Assembly (NCBI GenBank): GCA_014529385.2
Contig: CM043944.1
Span: forward strand, 179,416,240 to 179,480,239
From: Adiantum capillus-veneris
Lineage: Eukaryota; Streptophyta; Polypodiopsida; Polypodiales; Pteridaceae
Length of the DNA: 64,000 nucleotides
Direction: 5' to 3'
Numbering within the stretch: position 1 is the stretch's first letter; every line of letters begins with the position of its first letter. Below are positions 11,685 through 23,690 of the stretch, one piece after another. Under the pieces are notes generated by a model. That model did no database searches, was not told the DNA's origin, and saw nothing but the letters and a program-made list of their open reading frames with translations. The translations under genes and the position numbers were made by a program.

Positions 11685-12635
11685 TGTTAGCGGGTACGCC
11701 GCGATGGACGATGGAGCACAGCGAGAACACAGACCAACAAACTGTCAATCCGAGGACGTAGCTGACCCGACTAGGGCATGGAGGAAATCTCTGGGTTGTC
11801 AACCCTGAGCTAGACACGAACAACACTCTACAGTCACTAATCCTACCACAACACTACCATAAAGCAAAGAAACAGACAACGCATCCTACGAAACACTACA
11901 AGCTCGAAACAGTCTCAAATCATATCGGAATGACTCGAAATTGGAGGGCAAGACTCACAAGGACATATCCTATATGGCCAAACACCTAAACCCTGAAAAC
12001 CATAACTGTAAGACCTCTAATCGCTATCGCGATAGACTCAAAACATCAATTTCCAAAGTGTCCGAAACTGATCTACAAAGACATCAACACGAAGAGCTTC
12101 TCGCCCTGATTCTAATGACTACTTGATCATTCAGAACAGATGTCGTTTGAGGTACTTATGACCAAATATAGCTCGTAGCAGGTGGGCTCGCGATGTGGTC
12201 CTCGGTTTGCATTGCTTGCGTTGACACGGAGAGCTCCTCGATGCTAACTCGCTCCTACTCTCATATCTGCAATGTGATTAGTGTGTGCGACGGTGTGTGT
12301 GCGTGAAGCTCACTACCATGTGCTGCAAAACCCACGACTGTATATTAATTGAGATAACGTAATGTGTTTTTTACAAAGACTTAGGTTTTAGCTTATATAC
12401 AAAGCCTTCAAACCTAATGTCCGGCCAAATGACCTGAATTGTCCCTAGGCTTCTACAGAGCTTAATTACAAGAAACTGAGTTGGCTTTACTCATTATACA
12501 AGCATCTGTGGCCAAAATACAAGTGCCGATTTATAATATGAGGTTCCCGTAAACAAAACAAAAGTGGCCGTAATGGCTCAAAATAATAATAACGGGATAC
12601 TCGATGACGTCCATGAACTCGTATCTTCATGTTGC
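11685..12635 (-). repeat. E1 5' LTR
   Basis: The inner edge is fixed by the primer site. The outer edge (about 12.63 kb) is estimated from the ~957-bp length of the related E3 LTRs. Homology to E3 is visible in gatgtcgtttgaggtactta at 12139-12158 against gacatcgtttgatacactta, and in the ctcgtag stretch that follows. The LTR contains one palindrome copy (GCTATCGCGATAGAC, 12023-12037), the same motif as in the leader. A minus-strand TATA-like box lies at 12392-12399. Confidence 0.65.
12392..12399 (-). promoter_or_regulatory. TATA-like box in E1 LTR
   Basis: The minus strand reads TATATAAG. The related E3 LTRs have TATATAAG at the equivalent place (near 38.80 and 46.60 kb), which supports it as the LTR promoter element. 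Confidence 0.45.
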
Positions 12636-12672
12636 AGCATCCATCTTCATCTTCATTACTTCATCACCATCT

Positions 12673-14535
12673 TCATGTGGAATCTTTATAGAATCTTTGA
12701 CGAATCTTTAATGGAATCTTTATGAAAACGTTGTTGAAAGGGCGTCCTTTCAACAATAGATAGAGAGAGATTCTATTGTAGAGCCCGCACGGGTCAAATG
12801 GAAAGCCGCAGGCTTCCCCAAGCGTAGTGTAAACTCCACCTAGATCAAAGATATGGTATTGCTCATCATCATCCATCTGTAAAGCATATGCACACCACCC
12901 CTGCTTTGCACCTATAAATTTGTAAGCCAACCATTCCTGTAAAGCTCGATAACACCATCCTTCAAAAAACTGCATGCATGAATCATTTTCCCACCCAAAA
13001 CAAGCTTGTACACCCTACACAGCTTCCGTATCCTGTGTTCCCCAGCCATCGGCTAGAGACTCCTCCATAGTATCCATGTCTTCAAGAAAAACAACCTGAA
13101 ACAATTGGCATAGCGACGCTTGCATAGCCACTTCATCTGTAGGTGCTTCAAACGTCACTGGATCAGGCACACAACCTTGCATATCCTGTATCCTCGCCAT
13201 CGCTTTAGCAATCAAAATCTGCGTCTCGTCATCAACATCGGCCACCGGCTCATCAAATCCCCATCATCTTCATCAAGACATTCTTCTTCAGTCAATATGC
13301 CCTGATCATCACAAGGCACGAGAGATGGTTGCCCAACCCCCTGGTCTTTGCAAACTGGCTCTTCACCTGCATCCTACTATTCTTTGAGCACCTGCTCTTC
13401 TTGCACGTGGGCTACTACCATATCATCATACACATAAGAGGGAAACTTTACCTTTACCAGATCAGGCTCATCAGACTCCGTCCCCTTGCCATAGGATGTG
13501 GACTCATATGCTCCATCCTCTTCGCTTGTCTCCCAACTACTCGAGCTTGTATCTTCATCATCATATGCATCATATAGCGACTGCATATCTGCATCTTCAT
13601 TCGCCCGCTGTTCCACAAAAGCTTGACCATCACCATAGCTTTGGTCACTTTCTTCATCAGCTTTTGAACCCTTGGTATTTGCAACCTAATTGCATTCTGC
13701 TATGTTTTCATACAAACTTTCCACAAGAAGAGGCTTTAACTCTTCAATCCACATCGGAACCTCCATATCTGCTATCGCTCCCGAATCTTGGTTCATCGCA
13801 ATCTGGAGCTTCTCCTCATTGACAAGCTCGTACACCCTCAATAAATGCACATCAAAAACTAGAAATCTCCAAGGAACATAGTCAACAGTAGGCCTTACTC
13901 GACAGACCTTGCACTTCAAACACTTGGAAACACCGTTGGTTGGACCAACGAATACTTGGCTATCTCTGCAACAACAGGCATAGAATCTATTGGCTTCAAC
14001 ATGCCCAGCTTGAATTTCCGCTTAACCTATCTACTTTTGATCTTTGCCAGATAGACCATGTCTTCATAGGTATCCGCATCGGCTTCCACGTTGTCTCTAA
14101 TCCTTGGATGCAAGCACGCCATGAACCTCTAGATCTTGAAAACATATCCACTTTGCAGCTGGGTAGCAGTAGCTAGTTGCTTCCATATCTCTTCAAACTT
14201 GGTTAGAAACACACTGAAGTCTTCAGACACATCTTGCTTTAATGCATTTAATTGAGAATCCACTTTTCTACAGTTTAAAGCCTTTGCTGGAAATCTTTGA
14301 CAAATCAAGCTCGAATCACCTTCCATGATTGCCGATCAAGAACTTCCAACCCCTCGAACCAAGCTTTGACTTTCCCTCGCATCACCAGCGGCACAGCCTT
14401 TGCCTTGGCTTCATCGGTCACCATCCACATTGACAACATCCAGAGCTCTACATCTGAGATCCAATCTTCAGCATCCTGTTCACCCGAGAGCACCAACTCA
14501 AAATCTGGCACCATATTACTGCACCACACCATCAC
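12673..14535 (-). pseudogene. Retrotransposon E2 gag-like protein, broken
   Basis: The minus-strand translation starts with a gag capsid-like stretch from 14535: EQDAEDWISDVELWM, then AKAKAVPLVMRGKVKAWFE. A frameshift near 14315 leads to DVSEDFSVFLTKFEEIWKQL and RDNVEADADTYEDMVYLA. The next readable part, 13919-13377, includes CLKCKVCRVRP (a possible metal-binding cluster) and an acidic, serine-rich region, with one in-frame stop at 13686-13688. A further frameshift leads to 13245-12673, with one stop at 13015-13017 and a hydrophobic, tryptophan-rich end (WCYRALQEWLAYKFIGAKQGW). It is a Ty3-like gag by style, but I cannot name the lineage. No protease or RT is joined to it; E1's 5' LTR begins immediately beyond. 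Confidence 0.6.
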
Positions 14536-14557
14536 TTGAGCAATCAGTATATCCTGA

Positions 14558-14569
14558 GTGGGGGCACCA
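14558..14569 (-). promoter_or_regulatory. Possible E2 primer binding site
   Basis: The minus strand reads TGGTGCCCCCAC a short distance before the E2 gag start and just after an LTR-promoter-like sequence. Position and TGG start fit a tRNA primer site, but I cannot name the tRNA. Confidence 0.3.
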
Positions 14570-14603
14570 CTGATGGGAAGGGGGAAATGGAAAAAACACC
14601 CAG

Positions 14604-14614
14604 CATATAATATA
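14604..14614 (-). promoter_or_regulatory. TATA-like box upstream of E2 gag
   Basis: TATATTATATG on the minus strand, embedded in a ~50-bp block shared with 5866-5903. It is probably the core promoter of the E2-family LTR. Confidence 0.35.
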
Positions 14615-14810
14615 CCTACCTCATACTCCCTTTTGATCTACACCGTGGAGTCGGCGACCCTCGCAGCTCCTTGTAGCTCATGCCCGACACCCAGGTGGTC
14701 CCCCTACCTGTTATGCAGCTCCTCACGGCCTTCTAGCAATCGGTGCTCCCACTCATCCTCTACCTTACAACGGCCAGCACTCCGTGGCTCTTCTTCCCTG
14801 TGTGCTTGTT

Positions 14811-15560
14811 CTAGGACCCTCTCTGTAGTGCTCCAACCCCCTCACGGCATGCATCAATCTCTTCTCTACCCTTTGATGGTGGTACGTGGCCCTTCCTTGC
14901 TACAGCCCCGTCACTTGATCTTCCTTCATCTCTGTCTGGAGAACTGTCCTTGGTCCTCTTGGCTGCTCTCTGTTGGCCCCCCCGCCTTCTTGGTCCCCTC
15001 CTAGCGTTTACTTTCTGGCCACCCCGCGGCTGCCTTCTACTGCAATGGCGGCCCCACCTATCTTTGAACACCAAAGAGATCACCTCGTTGATATTCTCCT
15101 CCCTTGCCACAATGTACGACGCCTCACAAAATTTTTCGTGCATCTTCAAGCATTGTGACTCGCAAATCTTTTGCACCATGTCTGGCCTGTTAAATGGCCG
15201 ACTTAGCATACACATCCAACGGTACCTGTGACACTTGGTGCCCGACACAGGCTCAAGCACATTGTCGCGACACTGCCTACTACCATACACCTGCCACAAT
15301 GAGCCTCTCCATGGGTCAACATATTTGAGCTGCACCAGCGTGTGTAAGGGTAGAGACATGCCCTGGTAGTAGGTACGCTTGGTGTGGTGGGTTTGTGGAG
15401 TGTGAGAACAGTGGAAATTGAGCAGGCAGTGGTCTCCTAGTGTGCAGTGTTGTTTTGAATTTGTTTTCCAAAAGGATAGGGGATTGTGGATACCCTGAGC
15501 AATAGAGAGGCCCTTTTGTTTGTGCCGAGCGTGCTCCCCATTCCCCCTCTCCAACGTCAT
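14811..15560 (-). CDS. Unrecognised 249-250-codon ORF
   Basis: This is one of the longer uninterrupted frames in the window, read from ATG 15558-15560. I do not recognise the product. The N-terminal half has several His and Cys residues (HCTLGDHCLLNFHCSH). The middle has CQ-KMHEKF-like and AREENINEVISLVFKD segments, and the C-terminal ~80 residues are very basic and Arg/Gly-rich. There is no signal peptide or membrane segment. The GC-rich composition of the 3' half may keep the frame open by chance. It lies just upstream of E2, in the same orientation, and its start is at the edge of a sequence shared with 3.29 kb, so it may be part of a transposon. Treat it as hypothetical. Confidence 0.25.
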   Translation of the reverse strand: MTLERGNGEHARHKQKGLSIAQGIHNPLSFWKTNSKQHCTLGDHCLLNFHCSHTPQTHHTKRTYYQGMSLPLHTLVQLKYVDPWRGSLWQVYGSRQCRDNVLEPVSGTKCHRYRWMCMLSRPFNRPDMVQKICESQCLKMHEKFCEASYIVAREENINEVISLVFKDRWGRHCSRRQPRGGQKVNARRGPRRRGGQQRAAKRTKDSSPDRDEGRSSDGAVARKGHVPPSKGREEIDACREGVGALQRGS

Positions 15561-15742
15561 CAATTTCTATGCTATCTTTTGTGTGTGTGTGAGGGTCTAG
15601 ATTTATTTTAATTTCTTTATGTCACTTGGGCCCCATCATACGGGGTCCCATAAGTTGGTAGGACTTCTTCTTCTATTGTTGTTTGTTCTTCAGTGAATTG
15701 ACACGTCAGTAGTTTTGTGATATTTTGTCTTAAATTGCTGCG

Positions 15743-16262
15743 TATCAAGCCACTGAAGAACGGAACCAACTTGCAGATGTTGACCCAGGGCCTAAACCCT
15801 AAATGAAGAAGAAAAAGCAGTAGATGTACATATTTCCATAGTTCATGCTAATCTGTTGATGTGGTAGATTGTATGGATTTTTGCACCTTGCACTGGCTTG
15901 CTAACGTGGTAGATTGTACAAAGTTTTGTAGATTGTGCTGGTTGCTTTTCGGGCCATATGCTTTTTGGACTAGTTGCTTTTGAATTTAAAGCTTTTCATG
16001 TAAACTGCTTTTAATGGCCAAGGGCCTTTAAATATGAGGCTAGGGCTCATTCTCTGGCACTCTTCTGGGAGAAGGAGCAGAGGATGGAGTACCGGCTTGT
16101 ACTCTTTTGATGCAATATAAAGAAATACCAAAAGGGGAGCCAAGGTTTGGGGCCAATACTCTTTGGGGTAGAATTCCTCCACTTTGTGTTGCATGTGCTC
16201 TCTCTCTTTCAATTTAGTTTTTATTGAAGTGCTTAAAATTTGTTCAGTCTGTTCTTTTCTTT
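15743..16262 (+). repeat. LTR-like repeat R1, copy C (shortened)
   Basis: Starts TATCAAGCCACTGAAG, matching the TGTCAAGCCACT start of copy A, and contains the shared gccaagggcctttaaatatgag and gcaatataaagaaata segments. It is about 150 bp shorter than copy A and its right end is worn. It is followed by LINE sequence. Confidence 0.5.
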
Positions 16263-16290
16263 TGACATTTCTCACAAAACCTTAGTGTTG

Positions 16291-16680
16291 CTAAACATAA
16301 AAAACCCCCATAGTCATACATAGCCGATCCCAAGCTGCCAACTCCGCCCCATGCAATAAAGCATGGCCACCTCCTATCCTATGAGAGGGGTCCTCCAACA
16401 TGTTGAAGTCCCCCCTAGCACACCATTTCTCTACATGCGGCAAAGACTCAACAACATGAGACAAAAACTCAGCACATGCACTTGCCACATTGGGCGTGTA
16501 AATGTTCAGGAAACCCATGAGGAAACCTTGAATCTATATAGTAACCCACTGAGATCTACCTGGCACAATAATACCTTTGACCACAATGGCCTCCTTTCAA
16601 GAATCCACAATAGTCATATATACCCCGCCCCCGATACCTCAAGGTCCAAATAGAGCTCACCAAAACACCTCATAGCGACC
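16291..16680 (-). pseudogene. LINE endonuclease fragment
   Basis: Minus-strand frames include KGIIVPGRSQWVTI, then (after stops) GFLNIYTPNVASACAEFLSH and ARGDFNMLEDPSHRIGG. GDFN followed by a short loop is the signature of the AP-type endonuclease of plant L1-like LINEs, the enzyme that nicks target DNA for target-primed reverse transcription; IYTPN fits the preceding strand of the same fold. The fragment ends near 16291, and no reverse transcriptase follows. It is 5'- and 3'-truncated and carries stops. Confidence 0.7.
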
Positions 16681-18444
16681 ATGCAAAATTGACCAGCATG
16701 TCTAATGTGGATCTCACACAGATGATACTCCTAGGAATATCAATCTCACCACTCACAGGCATCGATGAAGCTCCTGATGCAATTGACCCCCCATCTGACA
16801 TTGAAATTGGGGACCACCTAATCCATGCACTTCCATGAGACAATTCTCATGGGCTCAATGAGAGAAAATAGATGTTGCAATACTAGCCAACCTCGCTATC
16901 TTTGAGGTTGTATTGAAAGGGGAGTAATCCACATCCGAGCAACCTCTAGAAAAGCACGTTTGGAGTGACTGTCCCACCCAGGCCCACTCCAAGCATGCAG
17001 CCCATAGGGCTACATCCTCTGTCGAAGAATCCTCATGTACAAATACATAGCATGGAGGGATATGAGTGTCATCTAACAAATCACCACAATGTGCCTGCAA
17101 CTTGCTACATGCAACAGTGTCACGTTGAACTTGGTTGAAGGCCAAAGTGTCTATACCGGGTTTTTCACCCCTAGGTCCCCTGTGTGGTGTGAGAACTCAG
17201 TGGCCTAGATCTGGAGCTAGCCAAGAGCTGTGTGAGGGTCCGCTCTATAGGGTCCTTGCCACATGGCGGAAAGGAGAAACCTACCAATGGATCCAAAGAC
17301 TCATTGCCTTGAGCAAAAAAGAGGACGTGGACTGGAAAGCAAGCCTCCTCCCGGTGGTGGGAGAGGAATCACATGAGACTATATTCAAAGAGGTCCCATT
17401 TTCTGCAAATGTCAAAGCTAGTAAACCCTTGAGGGACTACATCAAAAGGGGAAGTCTGACCCAAAAGCAGCAGCCTCAAATGGGCTGTCCCTCCAAGCCA
17501 CACGGCTCGGGAGAAAGCATCACCAAGAGAGCACCTTGCTATTGACATGTGTCTAATCCCCTGCATCTTAGGAGGAGTAGCAGTGGGGTTGGAAGATGAG
17601 GCTGAGTGCCCCACCGGGAGGGAGAGGAGAAGTGGCAGGTGCAGATGAAGGTGGACGAGGTGGTGGGGGGGGGGGGGGGGGGGGGGGGAGACGGGGGAGG
17701 CAAAGCGGTAGTGTTTGAGGGGAGGAGGGGGAGGAGTTGAGTGGGACCGAGTCAGTCTGCTCTGGGGGCTCTTGCTGAAGGGGGTCAAAAAAGGTCCCTG
17801 TCAGAACCTAATGTTGCTAAGTTGCAAGAGGTCGGCCACGAGGGGGAGTAGTGTAGCAAGCTTGTCCCTATCGCTCGCAACCACCATGACCAACAGGCAC
17901 CTGCTGCCAATTGTCAGTTGTATGATCCCTAGAATGTGTTGAGGCCTTTGCAAAGTGGCCATTTGTCTGCAAATGAAGCACTATTTTAGGAGACCCAAAT
18001 ACTTCCACAAATTATGTCTGATCCAACCCCTACTCACACAAGTAGAAGTATCATCTTCGGGAGGGAGTGTGTGCCTTGAACAAGAACCCACACAGTAGGT
18101 AAACCATGGCCTTGGCCACACACAATTAAAGCTACAATGTGCGGAGACTCCAAAATTGTCTCCAAATGGGGAGAGAAGAGGAAAGGTACTCTCTCCTCAT
18201 GCCTAAGAAGAAAACGATATAGGCAAATCGACCTCCTCCTCAAGCACATTTATAGTCTGGTCCAAAACCATGATGCCATCGTCTGAAGTAGGCTTGAGCT
18301 CCTTGGATACCAAGCAGGCTCATTGAAATCACCTTATATGTCATCTCTAGACACTTGAACTCTATCTAATAGTACCCTCCTCCCAAGAGTTGGACATCGG
18401 TGATCTTACCCACATCATCCAAGAGGAGTCAGGCCTGGAGTAAG
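16681..18444. other. Uncertain ORFs, possibly LINE ORF1 debris; G-run
   Basis: Minus-strand ORFs at 16855-17145 (HIPPCYVFVHEDSSTEDVAL) and 17369-17788, and a plus-strand ORF at 17135-17545, overlap without a clear winner. The position upstream of the LINE endonuclease suggests the minus strand once encoded LINE ORF1 and the ORF2 start. The proline stretch in the 17369-17788 ORF is a by-product of the 24-base G run at 17665-17688. No domain could be confirmed. Confidence 0.3.
17665..17688. repeat. Homopolymer of 24 G
   Basis: An unbroken G run flanked by G-rich sequence (gaggtggt before, gagacgggggagg after). It is unusual in an AT-rich context and could form a quadruplex; length is likely unstable between individuals or reads. 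Confidence 0.9.
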
Positions 18445-18780
18445 TGTCATAATAAGCAATTATATCTAATTCTCCTAAATGATCATTTAATATGGGGAAG
18501 TGCCAGGGGAGAAAAAGCTAGAATATTGGTAGGGATCCAAAGGAGGGAAAATAGGGATCCAAAGGGGGACCCATCTGCAAAATAGCAATCTACAGCAATA
18601 GGGATTAAAAGACCCTAAGGTGCAGCCCATTAAGAGTTCCAAAATGCTAAGGTTCCAAAATTCAAAGGTGTCTCCAAAGGTCAAACGCTAGGGAAATTGG
18701 GTGCTTAGTGTGTGTCACAAAAAGTCTTTATCAATCCCTACATAGGAGGGGGCGAGCCTTGCAAGTAGGGGAGGAGAGAG

Positions 18781-18814
<34 letters not shown>

Positions 18815-19994
18815 GCTCCCTTTACACAAAGTGAATGAGGGACACATGTCAGCTCCCTAGCCCAGATGCCCTCAAGGTGTACTCAAATCCTATTGGATGG
18901 CCTTGGAGGTGGACCAATGAGAATTAGGCTAGAGTAAATCTAGTTTAATTAATTTAAAAACACTTAATAAAAGAACCAATGGGAGTTAAGCTCTCTAGAA
19001 GACTATTGGACAGTCTCCCAAGGGGTCCAATGAGCATTCAACAGCCAAATGGCTTGCGTGATTCCTATTGGCCGGGAGGCAAAGGGGTCCAATGAGAGTT
19101 TAGTTGCATTTATTAATTACCTAAATCTCTCACAGAATGGGAAAGGGGGACACATGTCAGAAGGCTATCACTTATGCTGCTTAATTACCATTGGCTAAGC
19201 CTGGGGAGGACCAATAGGATGCTAGCAAGAGGGCTTGACCAAGAGAGAGAGAGGGGGCTGATTTTTCAAAGGCATTATCACCTACACACTCACACTAGCT
19301 CATGTGTGGAGTAAGAATACCCTCTCTCCTTCTCAAGCTTTAATGGAAAGCTTATCACCTACTCCAAGCTTGTGAGAAGGGAGGCCTACACCAACAACTC
19401 TTGGCTTTGTGATGCAAATCCAACCAAGAGCCAAGCTTCAATGCATGCTCATATCCTCTACCATGCTAATCACTAAGCTAAGATATGCTAATATGAGTGA
19501 TTATGTGAGGAGATGTACATCTTTCTTGTAAGAATACTCCTTCTTCCTCTAAATCTACTCTTATACCCCGCTAGCTCTCACCATCTTCAAAGGTGTGTGA
19601 GGTCTTGGGTCTGAGACCGTGAGGGAATTGATGTTGTGTTCAATAAATGTTTTTCTTAGTGCATGAAGTTTCCATCTTCATTGCACTAGCTAGAATTTAA
19701 GGAAAACAAAGTATTGTATTGTAAAATGTCTCTCTTGATGGGAAAAACCATAATACAAAGCCTTTTGGAGGGGGGACCGGCTCCATGCAAATCCAGTCCT
19801 CAACTGTTGTCATTTGCTTAATTCTCACTCTTTTGAAGTATTGTTCATGCTATCTAACTAGGTGTTACGCTTTTTGTTGCTCTCTCCACCCAAGCACTCT
19901 TGTTATTCTCATTAGGAATCTATTCTAATGAAATGCTCACCATGCTCATGCTATTTTCCGCTACACACAAGTTACTAGACTAGTAAATGTTACA
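18445..19994 (+). repeat. Gypsy A 5' LTR
   Basis: The right end …AATGTTACA directly precedes a TGGTATCAGAGC primer site, so it is firm. The left end is placed at TGTCATAATAAGC because the gypsy C 3' LTR starts TGCCATAAAATCTAATATC and follows a polypurine tract; the two starts align. The segment ggggggaccggctccatg (19773 on) recurs inverted in the gypsy C LTR at 58.33 kb. An (AC)n run occupies 18783-18813, where gypsy C carries a (TG)n and C run. Confidence 0.6.
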
Positions 19995-19995
19995 T

Positions 19996-20007
19996 TGGTA
20001 TCAGAGC
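19996..20007 (+). promoter_or_regulatory. Gypsy A primer binding site (tRNA-Met)
   Basis: TGGTATCAGAGC is complementary to the 3' end of plant initiator tRNA-Met. It follows the LTR end after a single T and fixes the element's orientation. Confidence 0.9.
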
Positions 20008-20375
20008 ACAAGGTTTCTCTTTTCTTGCTCAAGAAGGGAGGTCCTCAAGCTAGCAATCAATGGTTGGTACTATTAATTGCATGTGAGTAAGTAGAATAGG
20101 GATTTTTCAGACTTGCAGTGCGCCTGCCTTTGTGCAGTTAACGGGGCATCACTGTCAAGAGCTATGGTCTTAATAGTGGAGTCCTATGGCGCTTGCCTCC
20201 GGCTTAACCACTATTGAGCTATTAGAAGCTTGACAGGAGCCGGTGTGTTTTTGGTGTTCAATGACCCTCTCTTCTATTCCTTGCAATTAATGGTATTCAA
20301 GCCACTGGTATAGTAACAACTAGGGCTTGAAGTGCCAAAGTACAACTAGAAAGTTTACACCAAAAAGTTGTTAGA

Positions 20376-21890
20376 ATGGCTGAAAATAGTAAAGAGAGTG
20401 AAATTAATGTTGATAACTTTGATTTTGCTAATGAGCAAGCTACTAATGATGCCCCAATGCTTGTTAACTATCTTGTTTCTAGGCTTCAATAAGCCATGGG
20501 CAATCCATCCCTCCAAAGTGAAGTGCAATGGCAGCTTCGTGACCATGGGATTCTCCAAGCTCCCCACCATGACGAGCGGAGAGCACCTAGAAGCCTCCTT
20601 GCAAGACTTACAAAAGAGGTCTCTCTTCGATTCGGGAAGAAGAAGTGGATCACTATGAAGGGCTCGGAAATTTGCTCCATTGATGACGCATCTCCTTCTC
20701 AAAGGAGAACTCGAGAGCCTCTACCAAAGGAACGATAAAGAAGTGAGTCTCCCACCACCTCAATAGAGATGGCTCCACGAAGATGGCGGGCTAAATGCTC
20801 AAAATTGCCTCCAACATGCATAAAACCATAAACAATACTTACTTCCCACACCATACTTCAAAGAGGGATGACAAAAAGCAAGAGAAGAAAAAGGCGAGAA
20901 AGAGGAAACCCTCTTCTCCATCTTCTTCATCCTCTTCCTCTTATGAAAGTGATGGTGAAGACAACAAAGATCAAGGAAAGAAAAAGGCAAGAAAGAGGTC
21001 ACCCTCTTCTCCATCTTCCTAAAATTCTTCATCTTTTGAAGAAAGTGATGGGGCAACCTTTGAACCATCAAAAAGAAGAGGCCATAGTAAATCCTATGCC
21101 GCGTGGAAGAGGTCATCCAAGCTCAAGAAGTTCAAAAAGGGAGGTAAGAGCATCTCTTTCCTTACCTACGATGGCACTTTTGGTGCTACAAACAAAGTCT
21201 TGGCCTTTATCCAACAATTTGATGTGGCGCTCGGAGATGAGGGCTTCACGAAGTCCTCTAAGCTATGCCATGTAGCTTTGCACTTTCAAAAGTCCGCCCA
21301 AAAATGGTGGTCTAGCCTAAGAGCCAAATGTAAAGATCCACAAACATGGAAAGATTTAAGAGCTTCCATTATGAAGCAGTTTTTGGCCACCGATGCCAAA
21401 ACAAAGTACTCATCGAATGGCGAATCTTGAATCTCTCTCCCTATGAATCCATCCACAAATATGTAGACAAGTTTTGGGACCTACAACTCAAAGCCACTGT
21501 CTTCAAAAAAGTTGAATTGTGGAGAGAAAAAGCGGGAATTTTGTGCGGGCTTAACCGAAGAAATGGCAGAGTATGTCAACTCCCACAGGCCACACACCAT
21601 ATCGGTGGAAATACATCATACTATGGTGTCCTCTCAAATCAATTTCCAAACAGGGGCTAAGAGGAATTCTAAGCCCCCTAAAAACAAGGGTTCCACTGAG
21701 CCTAAGGGGAGGGATAATGTCCAAAAGTCTCCTAAGCCCAATTCCAGCAAAGCTAAGGAGAAGGGAGGTTACAAAGGCAAAAATAAACTCTCTCCTGAAG
21801 AGATTGAGAGTTATTGCAAGGATAACCGGTGTTTCAAGTGCGGCAAATAAGGGCATGTGTACCGCGCTTGTCCCCAAAAGAACAACCGCC
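20376..21890 (+). pseudogene. Gypsy A gag, broken
   Basis: Reading starts at ATG 20376 (MAENSKESEINV) and continues past one in-frame TAA at 20490-20492 to 20738. A frameshift leads to a Lys/Ser-rich stretch (KKARKRKPSSPSSSSSSS), an in-frame stop at 21020-21022, then the capsid domain (FIQQFDVALGDEGF, ALHFQKSAQKWWSSLRAK, ASIMKQFLATDAKTKY). A further frameshift joins LSPYESIHKYVDKFWDLQL and the basic linker. The CCHC knuckle CFKCGK-GHVYRAC (about 21830-21870) has a TAA where its sixth-seventh residues meet. Capsid motif order and the zinc knuckle are those of Ty3/gypsy gag. The gene cannot make a full protein. Confidence 0.85.
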
Positions 21891-21909
21891 ATGATCCTCC
21901 TTAGCTACC

Positions 21910-22395
21910 TTGGTCGAAATCCAAGAGGAGAAAAATCATCACAAAGGATCTCCTCTATGCCATGCTTGGGGAAAGGTAAGAGAACATGATGATTTTATTC
22001 TCTTTGACCCTAGTTCTAGTCACAATTTTACATCTATAGAGCTAGACACCAAGCTAGGCATACAAGCCTACAAGATGGGAGATGTCCTACCCGCAAACAT
22101 TACTTTCAAGGGGCAAGAAGCTTCAGTCACTCCCTTAATCGGGAAAATGAGGCTCCATGTCCAAAGCTATGTGGACAAAGAGGACTTCTTTATCTCTCCT
22201 CTCAAGCATGAGGATGTAATCCTAGGGGCACCATGGTTTGATTGCATGGCTGCCAATGTTAAATTCCCTGAAAGGAGAATCTCCTTTATGTTCAGGGAAA
22301 AAGATATGTATATAGATGCTAAGGAAATGGGTAACACTATACCCATTGTACATACACAACCTTGTGTTTTAGCAAAAGAAAATATACAAAATTAA
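21910..22395 (+). pseudogene. Gypsy A aspartic protease region
   Basis: The frame contains FILFDPSSSHNFTS, where the catalytic motif normally reads D-(T/S)-G-(A/S); here it is DPSSS, so the expected Gly is replaced. It continues through the flap (TFKGQEASVTPLIGKMRL) to VILGAPWFD, the conserved second hydrophobic-Gly motif, and the linker before RT. The gypsy B copy has the same architecture, with DPGSTHNF. Protease would cut the Gag-Pol polyprotein in the particle. Confidence 0.75.
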
Positions 22396-22435
22396 AAGGA
22401 ATTAGAGTTATCCAATTTTCTCAAGGGTTTTTAAG

Positions 22436-23690
22436 ATGTCTTTATTGACAACATCCCTTGTGAGATACCTCCTAAACATGGCAATGATGACCATGACAAT
22501 TGTACTTCTTCCAAGAAGTTCACCACCTAACAAACCTCCTTATAGAGTTTCTCAAGCTCAACAAGAGGAGATTATGCGGCAAGTGCATGAGTTAGTTGAG
22601 AAGTGCATGGTTAGGCCTAGCTCATCTCCGTTTTGTTCTCCTGTGCTACTAGTGAAAAAGAAAGATGGCACATATCGTATGTGTGTCAACTATAGAGCAC
22701 TAAATAGGATCATTATCAAGAATAGATTTCCCGTTACACGGGTAGAAGACCTATTTGATAATCTACAAGGGTCTACCTACTTCAGTAGGATTGACCTAAA
22801 AAGTGGCTATCATCAAATAAGGATAATTGATCAAGACATTGTAAAGACCACATTTCGAACGACGTTTGGTATTTACAAATACATTGTCATGCCTTTTTGC
22901 TTGACCGATGCACCAGCCACATTCAACTGCTTGATGGAGAAGCTATTCAGGCCTTACCAAACCTTTACTACAGTGTTCTTTGATGATATCATCATCTACT
23001 CTAATTCATTAGACAAACACAAGCACACCTCCAGGTAATATTTCAAGTTCTAAGAGAGAAAAAACTTTTTGTTAATAGAAAGAAAAGTGATTTTTTCTTA
23101 CAAGAGATTCAGTATTTAGGTCACATAATCTCTCAAGATGGCATCCAAATGAATCCATCAAAGTTAGAGGTAATAAAAGGATGGCATAAACCAAGGAATC
23201 TTCATGAATTAAGGAGCTTTATAGGTATGTCTGCATACTATAGAGGCTTCATAGAGAAGTTCTCACTAATAGCAGGACCACTAAATGACCCTACAAAAAG
23301 AAACGTTAGGTATACATGGTCTTCCAAGGAGAACAATGCTTTTGAAAGAAAAGCTTATCTCTCAACATGTGCTTACACTACCGAATCTCTCAAAGCCATT
23401 TGAGGTCCAATGTGATGCTTGTAGTGATTGCCTTGGATCTGTTTTGCCTCAAGAAGGGCACGCCATAGGCTATGAAAGTTAAAGGCTCGATCCTATTGAG
23501 CAAGATCTAGGCATATATGAAAAGGAATGCCTTGCAGTTCTACATGCCTTAGACTCATGGAAGCACTATTTATTGGGGACTCCTTTGATTCTGCGAACGG
23601 ATCACCAAAGTTTTAAGTACTTCATGATGCAGACCAACTCTCTGACAAACAAATGAGGTGGGAAAATTTCCTTTTGCAATTTCATTTTCA
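22436..23690 (+). pseudogene. Gypsy A reverse transcriptase and RNase H
   Basis: The RT core is well preserved in 22436-23038: VEKCMVRPSSSPFCSPVLLV, KKDGTYRMCVNYRALN, RIDLKSGYHQI and the active site VFFDDIIIYS (FFDD in place of the usual YxDD, the common first residue being F in gypsy). The polymerase thumb follows after a stop (FIGMSAYYRGFIEKFS, 23215-23260). RNase H appears in two frames: VQCDACSDCLGSVL, YEKECLAVLHALDSWKHYL, LRTDHQS and, after a stop at 23656-23658, HIAHIAGKHNQVADALS. Stops and frameshifts make it inactive. Confidence 0.85.

Noticed and set aside
17369-17788. Proline-rich 139-codon minus-strand ORF as a gene
   Set aside because: The proline stretch is only the reverse reading of a 24-base G run; an overlapping plus-strand ORF of similar length shows that neither frame is special.
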